Part shown: piece by piece, positions 12,530 through 24,621 of the stretch
Layout: every line of letters starts with the position of its first letter
How positions within the stretch are numbered: position 1 is the first letter of the stretch
Origin: Ascochyta rabiei
Lineage: Eukaryota > Ascomycota > Dothideomycetes > Pleosporales > Didymellaceae
Assembly: GCF_004011695.2 (NCBI RefSeq)
Contig: NC_082405.1
Coordinates: forward strand, 372,001-436,000
Length of the DNA: 64,000 nucleotides
Direction of reading: 5' to 3'
Translations under genes and position numbers: made by a program
The notes under the pieces: model-generated
What the model was told of the DNA's origin: nothing
Databases searched by the model: none
What the model saw: only the letters and a program-made list of their open reading frames with translations

Positions 12530-15500
12530 GTTCCTTTCCCTTGCTACCTCCCTGTTTCTGCAATCTTGTCGAGGCCCTAGTTTCCTGAGTGGGTTGTTGA
12601 CTTGAGTCTCCTAATAGCTTAGGGGTAGAAGAGTCTAGTACGTGTCTTAATAAACCCTGGTCTAAGGCACTGCCTAATTCGTATGTTATCTAGGTAGTAG
12701 CCTCTGTTGCTTTAACAGTTAGACTGTTAAACAACTTATTAAGAGCACCCCTCTATGTATGCTGTCTGTCCTATAACTCCTATTCTTTCTTATGTTCTAG
12801 TACCACTCCTTTATTAGTAAAGAAGGATTAATTAGAGATACCTAACTCTTTATCAGCCCTAAAGCAATGCTTCTTAGACATCTTTACCTACTGCTAATGC
12901 CTCTTTACTATAGCAACGTTGTTATCCCTGCTCTTCTAAAGAAACTTTACAAGCTCCTTGTTATTAAGACTGAAAATGCGGAGTATCTCTTGCTGGACTA
13001 GGTAAGAGTTGTACTAAGCCTAGCAATAGATGGCTTTAGAAATCTAGGAAGAGAAAGTTGGCGCTATGTCTGCTAGGAAAGCATAAGGAGCACTACTATA
13101 CTTATTTAAATAACCTAACAGTATTAAGGGTCCTAGCATAAGCATCTAATAAAAGCTAGCAATGTCCTTATATAATCCCATCTCTAGAATCTCTATAGTT
13201 TCTCTATCCTCTGTAACTAACACGTACTAAGGGAGTATGGTTTAGCGCCTTATTGTAGATGGTCTAGTGGACCTATGTGGCAGTGCTGGGTAGGAGATCC
13301 TAACGTCCCTATACTTGCAAGGATACTTCTTCTACTTAGCACCTACTGTGTCTTGTGCTAACTTAGGGTAGTTAACTGTATCTACCTACCCCTTAATGTA
13401 ACTATTACGTTGTTTAATTCTATTATCTTTCCTCTAAGCTAAGTATTCTAGAACTAAATTGTAGAAGCCTTCTAGAGTAATAGTGTAGTTGTCTGTATCT
13501 TTATTGTTAAAGGATACTAAGCCCTGTATTATGTCTATTCCTTTACCTAACTCTATAGCGTTGTAGAGGTTGCAATCTACGTGCTTAAAGAACGTCTAAT
13601 CCCTAGGCTTAGTGTATTTAGTGTAGTATAGGTAGGAGATTAAGTTGGTTTGTTAACAGAGTAATGCATAGTGAAGCCAGTACTGCCGATCGCCCCTTAC
13701 TAGCTGTTAGATAATAGAGTGGTACATAATCCTATACTACCCTAGGTTGCTTTTACTATACTTTATAACGTTATAAGTATAATAGTTATATATATTAAAG
13801 TATTTATCTACTATTTTCTAGAGTTCTAGATTGTTTTAAAACATAGAGGCAAACACAGAGACTATAATAGTGCCCTTCTGGTTTAGACTGTCCGCCTTAG
13901 CTTAAAAATGTTAAGATAGGTGCTTAGAGATAAAGTCACTCTAGTTAAGGTTAAGTACTGTAGGAACTGGACAGAATTAATAGGACTGTAGACTATCCAT
14001 TGTGTTTAGTGCACAGAGCTGTTCTTAAAACAGGATCCTAGTTTTTAGGTTACTCCTCTACTTTCCCTAGCTAGTCTTATTCTTATACATTAGCATAAGC
14101 AGGTTAGATATTATAGTAGTGTTAAGAGTGCAGACTAGTAAGCTAAGTTTACTAGCAGTGTACTAGGAATAGGGAAAGTAAACTTGTAATAGGTTAACTG
14201 TGTAGTAGGTAATTGTTCTTCTACTAGCACCTTCCTCCTTTTAAGTTTCTCCTTTCTTACAGCGTTCTTAGACCTATGCATCTAGGAGCTTTACACGCTC
14301 TAGATCCTTAAGGAGCTTCTAACTAATCTTTGTGCAGAGGAGAATAAAGGCAGATTAGCTGTTAGTGTATTTGCACTTAGCGCTATCCTAGATATTGTTT
14401 ATTACGTCTTTACTAATCTCTGCGTCTTCCTGCATAGACTAAACGTCTAATGTTAATAGGTAGTTAACTTTAGGGCTTGTAACGTCTTAAAATAATCTAA
14501 ATTCTAATAGCCTGATTAACGATTGTTCCCTAGTCTAATAGTCCTCTGGCACTAAAGTAACGGAGCTGAATTGCGTTCCCCTAGACTGTTAGTACTTCTA
14601 AATTGCATCTATTATGCGGCGCTGCTTTCCTGTTTTATTAACACCTAACTTAAAGGCTATCTAGTTAAGGTTGTTAGGTGTAGCAGACAACAGGTCCCTT
14701 TAGTGTTCTTGTTTAATACTTTTAATAACATCCTTAGGGAATTTGTTACCTGTTAGGAATAGCTTTGTATTAGTCTATGGCCTCGTTAGAGTAAGGGATA
14801 ATCCTCCTGGGGAAACACTTAATTGGCCTGCGGTCCTTATGCTTGTTGCTGGCTTAGTAAGTAACTATAACCTAGATAGTGATGCTAAAGGGGCTAGTGT
14901 CTAAACTCTGTTAAGAATGTACTCTAGCGCCGCTTGTATTAGTGTAAGGAAGTTCTTAGAGCTAAACCTTATAGCATTTAATGCTGCCTACTCCTAAGTA
15001 ATCTTTTCTTTTAGCAAGTAGGGTGTCCTAACACCTTTTAGGTTAAAGATTAGTACTAGTAGTAAGGTCTTCTACAGTGTAAGTGCTTGCATCTACTATT
15101 AGTATGTTTTTAAAGTTAGGTCCCTAGTTAGGCATACGTCCTACTCTGTTGCTTTTAGCTTAGGTACGCCTTTGCCTAGTGCTTTTGCTTTTACTATAAG
15201 TAGGTAGGTCTTGTTGTTTAGGTGTGTAACAAAGTTTATTGTTTCCTGCTAGAGTATAGTAAGGGCTTAGTAGACCGTATTCTAGTTACTTAAGTTATAG
15301 AACTTATCCCTCCTCTTTTGTAGCATAGATAGGCGTTAGTAAATTGCTAAGTTAATAAACTTAGTAAGGTTGTTAGCGTTAACTTAGCAGATATAGTATG
15401 TAAGTAAGTTAGGTATTGTATGCTCTATAGCAGACTGTAGACAGTATAGTGTTACTACGTTTACTAGAATGTTTTTACTATTCTTATTTTTGTAGATGTA

Positions 15501-15980
15501 CTTTATAGCTTGTGCTATTTCTATTATCTTCCTCTAGTTATAGTCTGTTGCTGATTAGATTACTAGGTATTAACTATAAAAGTTGCTTATGCCTCTGTAT
15601 TGTGCAACCAGGTTTAGGGTTTACTAGATAATATCTAATATTAAGTGTATTATAGCTGCTAATTTGTTAAACTTAGTAACTGCTGTACTTATCTAGAAGT
15701 TAAGCCTTTCCCTTTGCGCCTGTAGCTCTCCTTAAGTAATCTCTATTACAAACTAGCTAACTGTAGATCCCTCTATGTATAGCATTAGGATATTAGCAAC
15801 CTTAGTAATGTTCTTACTCTTAATAGCCTTTAAGACTAATAACTACCGCACTACCCCTTCTCCTAGTTCTAGCTCTTTCTATGCAATTACCCTTTACTGT
15901 AATATTGTAAACTTTGTATGTAGTTAAGTAGATGTAAAGAAGTTATAAGCTAATGTTGTAAGGGAGAGAGTTAGAAGTAA
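12530..15980 (-). pseudogene. Gypsy-1 third ORF: possible Fe(II)/2-oxoglutarate dioxygenase-like protein, RIPed
   Basis: One minus-strand frame stays coherent from about 15980 to 12530, with interruptions almost only at TAG/TAA where Gln or Trp is plausible, giving roughly 1,100 codons. The C-terminal third holds KHVDCNL (HVD at 13583-13575). About 100 residues later comes PCKYRDVRISYPALPHRS (distal His at 13277-13275), then Arg-Arg 9-10 residues on (13250-13245) and TILP. HxD...H...R at this spacing is the metal- and 2-oxoglutarate-binding pattern of double-stranded beta-helix dioxygenases. The DVRI...PHRS and RRxTILP context resembles fungal PhyH-like hypothetical proteins I recall, but I could not search. 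The N-terminal part (for example LGVNKTGKQRRIIDAI, KELELGEGVVR) is unrecognised. It sits downstream of integrase, not within pol. What it acts on is unknown. Confidence 0.5.
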
Positions 15981-16289
15981 TAGGGTAGCTCTGCTTTAAG
16001 AGTGTCCCAGGCAGCTGTAGGCCCGCTTCTCTTCTGCGCTTTCACTTACTGTTTATTTTTTTTACTTACTATTTGTAGTTTTACTTACTTACTTTTACTT
16101 GCTATAATTGTTAATTGTTTGTAAACAGTTGTTTTAGTTGTAAGCTGTTAGCTTGCACCCTTCTCTATACTTAGTAAGTGCCTAGGCTAAGTTACTTTTA
16201 CTAGCGTTAAGTTTTAGCTAATTAGGAGTTAACTAGTAAGACCTAGCAACTGCTGATTAGCTTGTAGCTTCGGCAGTTAGGACGTTACC

Positions 16290-19200
16290 CCCCTATCTTT
16301 AGCAGTCCGTCCTATAGACTACACTGCTATTCCTTATTATTAGGGTCTAAATTAGATAAGTTATTATATATTTTATATTACTGTCTTTTGTACTGTATAA
16401 GAGGTTAAGGGTAGATTTTAATGCTTAGTAAATTGCAACCAGTAGGTATTCTGCCCTTGCCTGCTGGATTAGGGGTGCTTAAACTCTTAGCAGCCTTGTT
16501 TTGTCTGCTCTGTAGAAACATGTCCTTATAGTTTTAATTCTAGGTATCTTCTCTCTATACCTTTATAAATCCCCTCTCTTTTAACTAAATATCCTCTAGT
16601 AAACGCTTACAGAACTTCTTTATTCTCTACCCTAGTACTGTATGTAGCATGCTGGTCCTGTTAAGGTCTTTAAGCAAATAGGTGCCCCTGTCTAGCTGCA
16701 TTCTGTTAAGTAACACTTAGTATAGCCTAAGCCACTTCTTTCTTAACTTCTTATCTCTAGACATGTTAATTTGTCCTACTAAGTCCTACAGTAGAACTAG
16801 GTCTCTAGGGTTAATCTGCTTATGCTAAACTTCGTTGTTATCGTCCTAATATTCCTTTTTTAACGCTCTTAGTTAATTAGTTGTACTAACCGCATCTTTT
16901 AGGAACTAATCCTAGAGATCTAACTACATAGCCCTAATTGCGAGTAGTTAAGCCCTGTTCTTAACCTTCTGGAATAGTAGTGTTTGCCATGTTAGTAGTA
17001 ACAGTTCAATTAGAAGAACTAGGTTCTAGCTAGTAATAAGTTAATATGCTAAGTATCCTATAGATTGTATAGAGATCCTGTTAGCTAAGAGCACTGTTAG
17101 GAGGTTGTCTACCTATAACCCCTTAAGCTTTGTAAGTGCGTTAATAATAGGTTTATGTCTACCCTCTACTTTTCCTATTACTTAAGGGTTGTGTGCAGAT
17201 GCCTGTACCCTCTTAATCCTATAGATTAAAGTAAGCCTCTTAACCACTTTAGTAAAGTCTAGTCTGCTGTTAACTATAAGTCTTCTTATAGTACTCTACC
17301 TACAGACAATGTCTTTGTATAGGAACTTTACTACTGTTAATAACTTGTTATTGTAAAGCGCCCTTGCCTCTATCCACCTAATTAAGTATTCTCTAGCTGC
17401 AACTAGGTACTAGAAGCCTCTGCTTATTAGCATATGCACAACGTTAACAGTAACTAACTCTTACAGTATATAGGAGTAGGTGCTAGTTAGCATATCCTTT
17501 ATAATCTTAGTTACTCTAAGTTAGCACTCCTTATACGTGGAGATTTTTCTCTTAACACTCCTATACATGTTAAGCTAGTAGTATTATTAAGAGACTATAG
17601 AGAACACTGCGTTTATACCCCTATAACTAATGGTTCAGTAGATGTCCTATATAACTACAGTTTAGATATCTACATTATTAACTACACGCCTAATAGCAAT
17701 ATTCCTTAATGTTTTTTAGAATAAGTAGCTGTCCCTCTTAAAGAAGTTTATAGCTCTCTTCTTCTAAGCCCTACACTCTTTCCTGCTTAACCTAACTAGG
17801 GTCTTTAGGGAGTGTAGAAAAACAGCAATGTCCTCTAATTCCTAGGAGTATTCCTGTCTTAGAATCTGGGTAGTCCCTGTGTTAACCTGGTTACCTAACT
17901 CCACGTTTGCTATTAGGTTTTTAACAAACTCTTTAACGTCAGATTTAGGTTTGTCTAGGTTCTCCTACCTCTCTGGCTTTAGGTATCTTAATAGTGCGTC
18001 TGTAACCATATTCTTCTTTCCTAGTACATAGCGTATTTTAAAGTCCTAGAGTAGAATTGCAGCAAGCTACCTATTTATAACTAAGCCTAGAAGGTCTAAC
18101 AACAACCTGTTTAGCTAGGTAATTAATGTTTAAGTATTAGTCTTAATAATAAAGTGTATACTATATAGCTACATCCTAAACTTCTTAAGTGCCTAAACAA
18201 CTGCCTTGCATTTAAGCTTTGTTAAGTGCTACCTACTTTCTGCCTTAGACTAGATAGTGCTTTTAAATCTGCATAGGTGTTGTTTTCTGTCTAGGCCTAT
18301 TTGTTTAAGGCATGCTCCTGCGCTTTTATTGCTTGCATTAACTAAGAGGAACACTAAACTAGGATTTTTGTAAGATATTGTTATAAGCGCAGGTGCGTTA
18401 ATAATGTGCTCCTTTAGGAGTAACATTAAGCTCTGTTCTGCGTCGCCCTATTGCTATACTGCGTCATTCTTTAATAACTAGAATAGTGGCTTTGCTTTTA
18501 AGGCGAACAAGGGTATCTAGATGTAGTAGTAAACTACAATTCCTACAAACATCTAGACCTCTTTTAGGTTCTGACACTCTAGCCAATTTGCAATTTTGTT
18601 AACTTTCTTTTGTGCTAGATATTGTCCTTCTACTAAAACTTTATAGCTAACTACCCCTAATTAATTGTGTCCCTAGTAGCATTTAAGTCCTAATACTGTG
18701 CCCCTAGCTCTTTCTACGTCTGTAAGGACCCTGTCTAGTTGCTAGATGTGCTTAAGTACATATTGCCTAACACTAGGTAAAGCCTCCTTGCTATTATAAT
18801 CTGTCTTTAGGCTACTACTAGTAACATTGTTAAGGAAAGGAAGTGTATCTAGCTAGTGATCCTTAAGAATCAGTGTTATAATTCTTTAGAAGACAGCTAC
18901 TAAGTTAGTAGCCCCTTAAACTAGGGTACATAATTATAAAAGGCTAATTAGCGTTATAACTGCTGTTATATCTCTGCTGTCTTTATGCAGTATTATCTAG
19001 TTTTAACTAGAGAAGAAGTCTATAAGTAACATATTCTTACAGCTTACAAACCTCTTAGAGAACTTGTCTGTAGTTAGAGGGGTTTCTGCATCTTAAACAG
19101 AGACCTTGTTTATGTGTTAAGCGTTGTTAATAAACTAAAATCTACTATCTTTCTTAGACACTAAATGCTATAGGTTCCTGTATTAGCTGTCGCATTGCTT

Positions 19201-20640
19201 AAGTGTTCCTTGTTCTAATCTTTCGTTTAACATCTTAATAAGTTTCCCTTTTAGACTTCTTATAACAGGGAAGGGCTTAACCTACTAGGCTTTGTGTAGG
19301 ATTGTCCTAATCTAGTATAGAGGAGAAACCTCCTTCTAAATCCACCTAGATTTAGAAAAAGTAAAAGCTATAGCTACTTCTCTGTTTAGGATTATTTCCT
19401 TAAAGAGTGCTATATCTGCTAGGAACAGAGTATTACTAAACTTCTAATCTTTTATTCTCTAGGGAGTAAGCCTTTTCCCTCTTAGGAACAGGGCATATTG
19501 CCTTTTAAATAAGTAATTAAAAGGCCTAATATTGTATAGCCTTAAACTAAGTATTAGCTGCTGTTGTTTATATGCAACTCTTTTCTAATCTTCCTAACTA
19601 AGTTCTATAGGTTTATTAGGTTGTAGATTATTAACAGGTTAAACCTTTACCCCTACTTATTTATAGAGTGTGTTAACTTCTTAATTTTTAACTATGTTAT
19701 GCTAACCTCTTACCCTTAATAATTGTAAGTTTATTTAGGACAGTAAGATAAGGAAGTCCTTATCCGCATGTACTTGCCTAGGGTCCCCTCCCTTAAAGAT
19801 CTACTAGAGACTGCTGGCATCATTCTGTGTGAAGATAAAACCACTTAGGCCTTTTAAGATTCCTAAATCTATAGTCGTACGTAGGAAGTAGTAGTTTACT
19901 TCTGCTAAGTAACAGAACTTTAGTGTTGTTAGGTCTTTACTAGTATTAGAACATCCCAGCCTAATTAAGGAGTTCCCCTAACTTTTCCCTTATCCTGGTT
20001 ATGCTTAACTAGGGTGGAGTGGTGAGGAGATAGGTCTGATGCGATGAAAGTAGTGTTCCTCCTTCTGTTATTAGATATAATGCGGCACGTAGCCCTTCTA
20101 AAAACGTTGTACTGTATAGCTAGTCTTGCTAACAAGCACTATAGCGTTCTAAGGATAACTAATCTTATTAGGTTCCTTACAAGTCTGAAGTGCGTTAAGG
20201 TTGTAACTTCTCTAATCTGGACTAGGACATTCCACAACGTTCTGACAAATAGATCTATGCTACTATTAGCCGTAATAACGCCCTGCTCTTTTCCTATTAG
20301 GTGTGTCATTTCTTTGTACACTATTCCTAGCGCTTAAGAGGCACTAAACCTTATTAAATTTATCTAAGCTTTAGTGTTAATTAAGCAGCTAACTGTATGT
20401 AACCTAATGCAAGCCTAATATATTAGTAAATCTTAGTGCACTAGCTTCTCTAACCTGGTAGTTTCTATAGTTTTAGCTAGCTTATTTAGAGGATCTTTAT
20501 TGTCCTATGTATCGCCGTGTGCTTCTACTTAGTAGCTCCTGTAAGCATTCCTCTCTAATCCAACGTTAAAGTATTAAGCCCTGCTGTTCTTAATTGTGGG
20601 GTAATTTTCGCTAAACTTGGCTCTAGTGCAGACCCTTATA
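16290..20640 (-). pseudogene. Gypsy-1 pol: reverse transcriptase, RNase H, integrase (RIPed)
   Basis: The minus strand reads HINKVSVRDA-like, then LIDFFS (about 19030) and LPFLNN at 18840-18826, where active RT has FLDD; both catalytic Asp codons are now Asn. RNase H-like sequence follows (about 18400-18250, LVFLLVNASNKSAGACLKQI). The integrase follows near 17450-17100 (YLVAAREYLIRWIEARAL, DIVCR, YRIKRVQASAHNP, KVEGRHKPIINAL), matching the core of fungal Gypsy integrases. A protease is not clear. Stops occur at Gln/Trp positions throughout. Confidence 0.75.
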
Positions 20641-20739
20641 ATTTCTGGCTAATTAGCAGTTAACTAGTAAGACCTGTTAACTCCTGATTGGCTTGAACCC
20701 CTAGCCCCTAGGATCGCCACGTTAACGCTCCTGCTGACT

Positions 20740-22990
20740 ACTAGGTTAGAGTCTAACTCCTTTATAAGCTTCTGGAACATTGCTTAGATATAACCCTAGG
20801 AGACTAAGTCTCTAATAGTAATCCCTTGTACTTCTTAACAAAGAATTGCAGTTAGAATCTTGTTTTTAGATGGTTTAAGTAAGTCTGCTATTCTATTGTC
20901 CGAGCTAGTTATTAAATGCTTCCTCTTTTACTAATTTAATAGTAGAATAGTTTCTAATACCCTCTCTTATAATAGTAGTTTAATGATAGCATACAGCTAA
21001 CTGTAAGGCTAACTAGTAAAAGGTATTATTTACTTGCTCTCTATTAGCAAAGGGCTTAACCCTAACAAGTCTTTAATATCTACTGCTAACCTATCTCTAG
21101 CATTATTGTATACTTGCTTAACTGTAGCTTATTAAAATATTAAAGGTCTTTCTTTCCTAACTACAGCTCTCTAAGCTCTTTCTAGGACAGTATTAACTTG
21201 GCGGTCGCGTGCCTTGTCTGACCTAGTTGCTGCGTTTAAGGAGGAGCTATCTTTAACGTTATATGCCCCTAGTACAATGTCCCTGTTATTAATATAATTA
21301 AGACTATAAACTTCGTAATAGTCCTTATTAAGGATTTAGAAGTTCTAAAAAGAGTGTAATAACTTATAGTCTGGCTTATAATTATCTATTGTAGTTAGTG
21401 CGCTAACACTCCTAATAACCTTTCTCTGTACGTCTAGGCCTGGCCTAGATCTATACATTACCCCTCTAGGCCTAGAGTCTACACCTTTAAATAGATTAGG
21501 CTTAACTGCAGAGGCTGGCTAGTCTAGGACATCCTGTAAAACTTCAAAGTACTCTTAAATCTTCTGTTTTAACTAATTAAGTTAATAAGTAGGTAGGACA
21601 GATCCTTAGATAGGTTTAATTTAATAGTAAGTAGGACTAAAGTAGTATCTGCGTTAACTGTCTTAGTTAAGTTAAAAACTACACTACTCTATACGGGTAA
21701 GTGCTCTGTACAATTTATACTTACAGGCTTAGTAGTTTAGCTCTCTACATATGTTGCAGGAGTTACTGTACTCTCTTCCTTAGGAGTAGTTTACCCCTTA
21801 TCTTAGGTTAACGTTTCTAGGTGCGTTAGTGATGTAAGAGCTATCGTTCCTTTCCTAGGTAGCACTAGCTCTAGTTGCTTAGGAAATAAAGTAAGCGTAA
21901 TTAGTGGGAGACTAAAGGATCTCTCTTATCTAATTGTTAGAGTTTATAAGGGTACTAACCTCTACTAGGGATAGCTTCTATCCGCCTATTGCCTAGACAA
22001 GCTCTTTAACGTCTTTATTAACACTAGGAGGTAGAGGTGTTTTGCTCTTACTACCCTAACCAGCTAGTTAATCCTTAGCCTAGGTAACAATAGACTTAGC
22101 GTTAATTAGCTCCTTAGTGCTGTTTATAAGGTGCTGGGTTTCCTTAGTATGTGTATTATTCCTTCTAAGTGCTAATTCCTCTAAGCCTTAGCGCTGCTTA
22201 TGCACCCTTTTTATAAAATTATAGATGTTATTAAGTATAAATAAAGATTAATCCTTTATGTCTAGTCTGTTTTGCATGTTAAAGAGGACAAGGTCCTTGT
22301 TAACCTTTAGCAGTCCTAAGAAGAAGTAGTATCCTTCCTCTAAGGTTAGAATTTAATTATTCTTCTAACATGTATTACTATACACTATAAAGTTAGTATA
22401 GTAATATAATAGTCTAGGGAAGGCTTAAGAGGTTTCTTTAATATAGGCTTTAAAGAACGCTTAATTGCCTATACTTTAAGCAGTGTCCTAGCCTTTCTAG
22501 TAATCCTTTATAGCAATCTAAAGCTTAACCTAATTGTCTAAAGCGTATAGTTTAAGGCGTTTAATAAACCTCCTACAGTAATTATAGCAGTAGTTAGGGA
22601 GGACCCTAACCTTCGGCTTGTTACTTAGCCCTCTGTTTTCTGCTATGTAGTTATAGTTATTAAGGAACTCTGTAACCTCCTTTCTATTAAAGGATAGTTA
22701 GATAGACCTTCCCTTTATTAGAACAACAACCTAACAGCTGTTTCCTGTTAGGGAAGACAGTGTCTCTATAGAGTCTAAAGGGTTGTCTATAGTAGTGTAC
22801 ATTAATCCTTAGTAGTCTATTATATTAAGAAGATAATAGTTTGCTTATAAATAAAGTAATCTTAATTGCTCTGTCTGTTAGAGCAGCTTAGTCCCTATCT
22901 TTTATGTTCCTCTTGTCCTAAGTCCTAAGGAATAGGGCCAAGCAGATCCTAAGGAATAGGGCTAAGCAGAACTGTGCAGATAATGTATAT
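20740..22990 (-). pseudogene. Gypsy-1 gag-like region (RIPed)
   Basis: The minus strand reads as a charged, helical protein, for example LEEGYYFFLGLLKVNKDL near 22330 and RRNNTHTKETQHLINSTKEL near 22150, interrupted by RIP-type stops. The position between the 5' LTR leader and pol makes it gag. I see no zinc knuckle. Confidence 0.5.
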
Positions 22991-23102
22991 AATAAGTATT
23001 AGAAATTAGACTAAGATAGTCCCTTAGCTAAGGCCTTTCTAGGTTAACTAGATGCCCGCATTGTTTTAAACTTGTTTTTCTCATTTTCTAAATAATAGGT
23101 CT

Positions 23103-23254
23103 GATAGTAACGTCCTGGTCCAGAATTAACAGGATAATTCCTAGGCCGTGCCCCAGCCTTCAGAGTGGCAGATATTCAGATAATAACGTCCTAGTCTAGA
23201 GTTAACAGGATAATTCCTAAACCATACCCTAGCCTTTAGAGTAGCAGAATTTCA
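23103..23254. repeat. 76-bp tandem duplication in the Gypsy-1 leader
   Basis: 23103-23178 and 23179-23254 are two 76-bp units with the same start (GATARTAACGTCCT) and end (TTCA). The right copy carries more C-to-T/G-to-A changes than the left one. It lies in the untranslated leader between the 5' LTR and gag. Confidence 0.8.
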
Positions 23255-23296
23255 ATGTTGCCTGCTATACTGTGCCCCCTAGTTAGGTTACTATTT

Positions 23297-23552
23297 TGTT
23301 CTAGTATAAGTATTAAAGCATCTTGTTAGTAGGCACATTAGGAAGGATACTTATTATTATTATTGTTAAGGGTTAAAGAGACAAGTGATACAGTAGTTAA
23401 ATTCTATAAGTAAGTGTTACTAGTTGTTGTTGTAGGTTGTCTCTCCTTAACAGTTCCTGTTAAGGTCTCTTATACCCCTCTGCCGGCCAGATTACGTACA
23501 CTAGCTAAGCATCCTGGTTCTTACTAAGGAAGTCACCGTGTGCACCGGCACA
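23297..23552 (-). repeat. Gypsy-1 5' LTR (256 bp)
   Basis: Partner of 12179-12434. It ends CCGGCACA against the interrupted Copia-1 LTR. The primer-binding region just inside is not recognisable after RIP. Confidence 0.9.
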
Positions 23553-23816
23553 CCATTTCTCTAATACCTTTCATTTGACAAGAGTATTGCTTAATGCAAG
23601 AAGGTGGTTGTATTAGATACGAAGCCCTAATGGCTCGCTAAGATTATCTGATATACCCCCCAATAATCACATGCATCCAATCCCCAATGGCCCTCTGAGC
23701 CCTTGTCACTCAACTCCATGCTTTGCTCCACCACAATAAGACTGCTGTAGTACTGCTTCATCGACGTAGAGGATACAGAGTCTAGAGAAAGGTAGATAAG
23801 GCTGTTATTAAGAGCT

Positions 23817-23980
23817 TTTTAGGCTCTTAGCCTCAGACTCTCAGCCTCAGGCATGTGGATGCGTCCACCTCTGACCTGTAATAGCAAATAAGTACTGTTC
23901 TGGCCGCTGTCTCACTATCAAAGTGAGCATTGTTACCTTTTTGGCATGCTTAGCACGGTGGGCAGAGCCGTGGCCTTGAC
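23817..23980. mobile_element. 164-bp non-RIPed insertion with 6-bp target duplication (SINE- or MITE-like)
   Basis: It sits in the Tc1 transposase between two copies of AGAGCT (23811-23816, 23981-23986). Deleting it plus one AGAGCT joins VIKS to CI(W)ER(W)KGYSNFMF in frame. The insert keeps many CpA/TpG dinucleotides, unlike its host. No inverted ends are evident. On the minus strand it ends CCTAAAA, and the plus strand contains TTAGCACGGTGGGCAGAGC, which resembles a tRNA box A. A SINE is possible but unproven. Confidence 0.6.
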
Positions 23981-24621
23981 AGAGCTGTATTTAGGAGAGA
24001 TAGAAAGGATACTCTAATTTTATGTTCTAGGGTTGCTTTACATATAAGAAGAAAGGTCCTTATTACTACTAGACACCTAAGATAGAACAAGAGAAGAAAG
24101 AGGCTATAAGGAAGATTAATAAGTTAAACTAAGAGATAGAGCCTTTAATAAAAGAGAAGTAGGAGCTTATAACAGGTCTAGAGAGGCTTAGTCTACATAT
24201 AAAGCCTAGCAAGAAACCTTAATAGAGATAGAATTAAAAGAATAGTAAGCTATTATAAGGCAAAGACTTAGGTATAGACTAGTAGCGCTACTAGTTAACT
24301 ATTATAAGGCTAAAGCTAATTCCTTTTATAAAGAAGTGTATAAAAGAGAGACCTAGTACACTAGTTTAGGAGGATAAAGCACCTACTTATAACTACTATA
24401 TACAACGTATAGTGTATAGCTAGAAGTATATAGTATAGCTACTTTAGTATAGTAATTTACTAGATCTAAATGCTATTAAGCCTTATTAGTTCTAGGTAAA
24501 GAGATATATAATAAAGAAAGGAGCACTAAAGAGTAGAGCTTAGTCTATTTAGGCATAGAAACAGTGTTAGGATAAGCTACATTAAGAGAAGATTAAGAGC
24601 TAGATTAAGCGTATCCTAATG

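Larger units (their letters stand above)
12179..23552 (-). mobile_element. Gypsy-1 LTR retrotransposon, 11.4 kb, with an extra ORF after pol
   Basis: Identical-length 256-bp LTRs lie at 12179-12434 and 23297-23552 (TGTTCTAG...GGCACA). The flanks CCTAT and CCATT indicate a 5-bp duplication with one base lost. The element is on the minus strand, with the polypurine tract at 12435-12446 (AACCTCCCCCCC). Reading through RIP stops gives gag (about 22990-20740), pol (about 20640-16290) and a third ORF (about 15980-12530). It is much longer than usual for fungal Gypsy elements because of this third ORF. LTR pairs differ by transitions only as far as I compared. It is dead as it stands. Confidence 0.85.
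6930..23580 (-). mobile_element. Copia-1 LTR retrotransposon, RIPed, split by Gypsy-1
   Basis: The LTRs are 6930-7097 and 12035-12178 continued at 23553-23580. The 5-bp duplication AGAGT lies at 6925-6929 and 23581-23585. The element is on the minus strand: the polypurine tract is next to the left LTR (complement of CACCCCCTTA after 7097). A leader shared with Copia-2 (ATTAAGAGTCTTACT) follows the right LTR. The RT motif reads FYVDN at 8178-8164, where copia has YVDD, so the active site is mutated and stops are abundant. Without Gypsy-1 it is about 5.3 kb. The right LTR, the 5' LTR of the element, is interrupted by Gypsy-1. Confidence 0.85.
6917..23735. repeat. Repeat X, copy 2 (split by Copia-1), inside the Tc1 transposase
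   Basis: The left remnant 6917-6929 (TGTGGGTGAGAGT) and right remnant 23581-23735 (to CCACCACA) match copy 1 at 4535-4758. ATAA flanks both sides (6913-6916, 23736-23739). Deleting X plus one ATAA restores the Tc1 transposase reading frame across the junction, which proves the insertion. Confidence 0.8.

Noticed and set aside
20044..20337. Small plus-strand open frame within Gypsy-1
   Set aside because: It is antisense to the minus-strand pol region and has no motif.
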